DNA of 64,000 nt from Armatimonadota bacterium (GTDB lineage Bacteria; Armatimonadota; Zipacnadia; Zipacnadales; JABUFB01), in assembly GCA_013314775.1 (NCBI GenBank), contig JABUFB010000009.1:62001-126000 (forward strand). The letters run 5' to 3'. Shown here piece after piece: positions 62,271 to 64,000 of the stretch; position 1 is the first letter of the stretch, and each line of letters starts with the position of its first letter. The notes below the pieces were generated by a model. It made no database searches. It was not told the origin of the DNA and was given only the letters and a program-made list of their open reading frames with translations. Both the position numbers and the translations under genes were made by a program.

Positions 62271-62999
62271 TCACGGCACCGGGTCGTCCGATGGCTTGAT
62301 GCGCCACGCTTCCGCCACATCCACACCATCCTGAAGAAGTGCGGCGTCCATCCGGTGCACCGAACCGTCCCAGAAGAGCACCTGGTACTGGCCCTCGCCG
62401 CCCTTTGTGATGGTCTTCGCGTGGTAGTTGCACCACGTCACAACCGTCGTATCATCAGGATGCCACTCTCGCGAAAACTCCGGGACCAAGCTTGTGCTCG
62501 GGCTCGGCGGCAAGGGCGCAAGCTGGCGCCGAACGTCCGGGTCCGCTGAGTCCCTGCGCAGGCCGCGGCTGGTCAGGTACTTGGACTGGTTATCTACCCC
62601 GTATTCCGTTGAGCCATCGCACATGGCATCGTCGTCGAGGTTCATGTAGCTGAACGAAAAGAGCGGATCGCCTGCCGGATGCTTCGAATCTGCCGGACAG
62701 TGCAGGGAACTCTCCCCCGCCAGATACCCCGTCTCGAACAGCGCCTGTAGCCCCGGTCCCAGGTAAGCGCCCGTGCCTGCGGGGTCCGGGTAGTACGGCG
62801 GCACGCATCCCTCATCCAGGACGTACATCTTCAGGGCCTGGCTGATTCGTTGCAGGCGCGTGGTGCACCGCAGGCCTTTATTGCTATTGGCCAGGTTGCG
62901 GGCGACGGGCACGGTGATGGCCACGAGCGCCGCGGCGATGCCCATGACGACCATCAGTTCAATGAGTGTGAAGGCTCGATTGCGTCGCATCCGCCTCAT
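62271..62999 (-). CDS. Type IV prepilin / pseudopilin with H...DG-type C-terminus
   Basis: A 242-residue pseudopilin. MRRMRRNRA/FTLIELMVVMGIAAALVAIT is a class III signal with Ala rather than Gly before the cleavage site and Glu at +5. The body includes LQRISQALKMYVLDEGCVPP (a GspG-like segment), paired cysteines (LHCPADS, DDDAMCDGS) and the end YHAKTITKGGEGQYQVLFWDGSVHRMD, matching the H-x-DG closing motif common in pseudopilins of environmental lineages. ATG 62999 follows GGGAG. It may be a major or minor pilin; no PilB, PilT or PilC gene lies in the window. Confidence 0.9.
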   Translation of the reverse strand: MRRMRRNRAFTLIELMVVMGIAAALVAITVPVARNLANSNKGLRCTTRLQRISQALKMYVLDEGCVPPYYPDPAGTGAYLGPGLQALFETGYLAGESSLHCPADSKHPAGDPLFSFSYMNLDDDAMCDGSTEYGVDNQSKYLTSRGLRRDSADPDVRRQLAPLPPSPSTSLVPEFSREWHPDDTTVVTWCNYHAKTITKGGEGQYQVLFWDGSVHRMDAALLQDGVDVAEAWRIKPSDDPVP

Positions 63000-63042
63000 C
63001 CCAGTCTCCCTTCGGGCGCAACTTCCAGCACGCCCCGGACGG

Positions 63043-64000
63043 CTAAATCCCAGTGTCCGGGAACATGATATTCGCCACGTCGAACCTGTTGACGCGTCCG
63101 TCCTCAGTGCGCCACCAGCCCACGATCCGCGCCGACGCACCCGTGACCTCATAGACACCCGTCACGTTTGAGTGATTGAGCACGAACCCGAACCCCAGAC
63201 CAGGGTCCCCGAGGTCGGCGATCACATGAACCTCGTTTGATACCGGAGTCGGACGGCCATCACCGGCATCATACGTGTAGTCCACCTCCACCGCCTGGTC
63301 CTCGAGGTACGCCGGGAAGTCACACAGATAGTAGTAGGTCTCGCCGGTGGCCACCTGAGTGCCGATGCGGAACCTGCGGTGCTCCCAGTTAGGCAGGTAG
63401 GCGTTCGCTGGATGGCTCAGCGACTCGACTTCGACGAACTCGGTCGGTGCCTTCTGCACCTGGATGGTGTGTTCATTCGCCGTCCGGTAATAGATGCGAA
63501 TGGGATTCCCAGCGCGACTGGTGCCCGATGCTCCGGTCACCACCGAGCTGTTCATCCAGAGCTTGCCCCGGTTGAAGTCTACTTCGGTGATGGCGCCTGT
63601 CCCGTCACTGTTGTCGTCCCAGAGCCACGTGGCTCCGTCCGTAAGATCCACCACAAGAACCCAGATATCGGCGATGTCAGTGCCATCCAGGGCATTGGTG
63701 ATCAACGGATACTCGTCACTCAGGCCGTCGAAATTCAGGTCCAGCTGGTAAGGTGGCGCGGAGGGCAGCCGCTTGTCCTCGAACATGATCTTTGCCCGGC
63801 GCGAGGTGCCCTCAGCCTGGAGGTCTTCCCGGCGCACCCGGTAGTCTATCCGCAGCTTCGTGCCGGCTGCTGTTGCCGGGAAGAACATGCTCTGCCCTGC
63901 CGTTGCATCCACCCAGCAGACCCGCCCCGAGATGCTTGCCGGCGGACCAAAGGTGCAGGCCCACGGATATCGGGCGTAGGCCCTCACACTGCCCGGGACC
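63043..64000 (-). CDS. Exported beta-rich protein, 5' end cut off by window edge
   Basis: The frame is open to the window end (VPGSVRAYARYPW...), so the N-terminus, and any prepilin leader, lies outside. The visible 318 residues are beta-strand-rich with no recognised domain. A calcium-loop motif DLNFDGLSDE (DNA about 63,709-63,743) and tyrosine-rich strands (FRIGTQVATGETYYYLCDFP, VEVDYTYDAGDG) resemble the long minor-pilin proteins downstream. It lies 43 bases before the prepilin gene and probably belongs to the same operon. Confidence 0.75.
   Translation of the reverse strand, partial: VPGSVRAYARYPWACTFGPPASISGRVCWVDATAGQSMFFPATAAGTKLRIDYRVRREDLQAEGTSRRAKIMFEDKRLPSAPPYQLDLNFDGLSDEYPLITNALDGTDIADIWVLVVDLTDGATWLWDDNSDGTGAITEVDFNRGKLWMNSSVVTGASGTSRAGNPIRIYYRTANEHTIQVQKAPTEFVEVESLSHPANAYLPNWEHRRFRIGTQVATGETYYYLCDFPAYLEDQAVEVDYTYDAGDGRPTPVSNEVHVIADLGDPGLGFGFVLNHSNVTGVYEVTGASARIVGWWRTEDGRVNRFDVANIMFPDTGI

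Overview
The window is a high-GC chromosomal segment with densely packed genes, from a diderm (Gram-negative-type) bacterium: there is a type IV pilus secretin (PilQ), a lipoprotein, outer-membrane-type signal peptides and pilM-N-O-P-Q genes. The aroK-aroB fusion, the many FTLIE prepilins with an H...DG-type C-terminus and the very large exported cell-surface proteins suggest a deep-branching lineage, perhaps Armatimonadota. That is an inference; no rRNA gene is present. I see no tRNA, rRNA, CRISPR array, insertion sequence or phage gene.

Layout. 1-1,125 (+): the end of a P-II nitrogen regulator and a small exported beta-rich protein. 1,230-2,123 (-): a nitrilase-family amidohydrolase. 2,244-7,518 (+): an exported carbohydrate-oriented group (discoidin-like protein, LamG-like protein, PL10 pectate lyase, PQQ-propeller lipoprotein). 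7,928-22,655 (+): housekeeping genes, namely ftsK, an orphan DNA methyltransferase, a tandem array of 71-bp hairpin repeats, rimO, an unrecognised 614-aa protein, gltX, a TPP riboswitch with thiC, a PpiC-type chaperone, a two-gene glutamine-dependent NAD synthetase, and rsmI. From 22,647 to the end everything is on the minus strand in one long co-directional run.

Read in the direction of transcription (from 64,000 down), the minus-strand run starts with a minor-pilin cluster: a cut-off exported protein, a prepilin, PilW-like and PilX-like proteins, a 1,713-aa propeller protein resembling PilY1 in architecture, and a 2,063-aa exported protein with carbohydrate-binding-like and CPxCG modules. 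Next comes a sigma-70-type promoter and pilM-N-O-P-like, an STN-domain protein, pilQ, then aroC, aroK-aroB, a PASTA protein, an ECF sigma factor and its anti-sigma factor (which carries an STN-like domain), birA, a TPR-polysaccharide deacetylase, a GH5-like hydrolase, purB, an FGGY sugar kinase and a half-size EamA permease. pilMNOPQ followed by aroK and aroB matches the well-known proteobacterial order.

Best candidate for something undescribed: the pilus system itself. Its minor-pilin cluster encodes giant exported proteins that repeatedly carry DxNxDG-type calcium loops, CBM5/12-like modules and split CPxCG motifs. Its inner-membrane assembly proteins PilN, PilO and PilP all carry long Gly/Met/Pro-rich tails, and the STN protein ends in a Gly-Tyr-Ser/Ser-Arg tail. 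With the neighbouring polysaccharide-active enzymes, this suggests a glycan-binding, possibly calcium-gated pilus.
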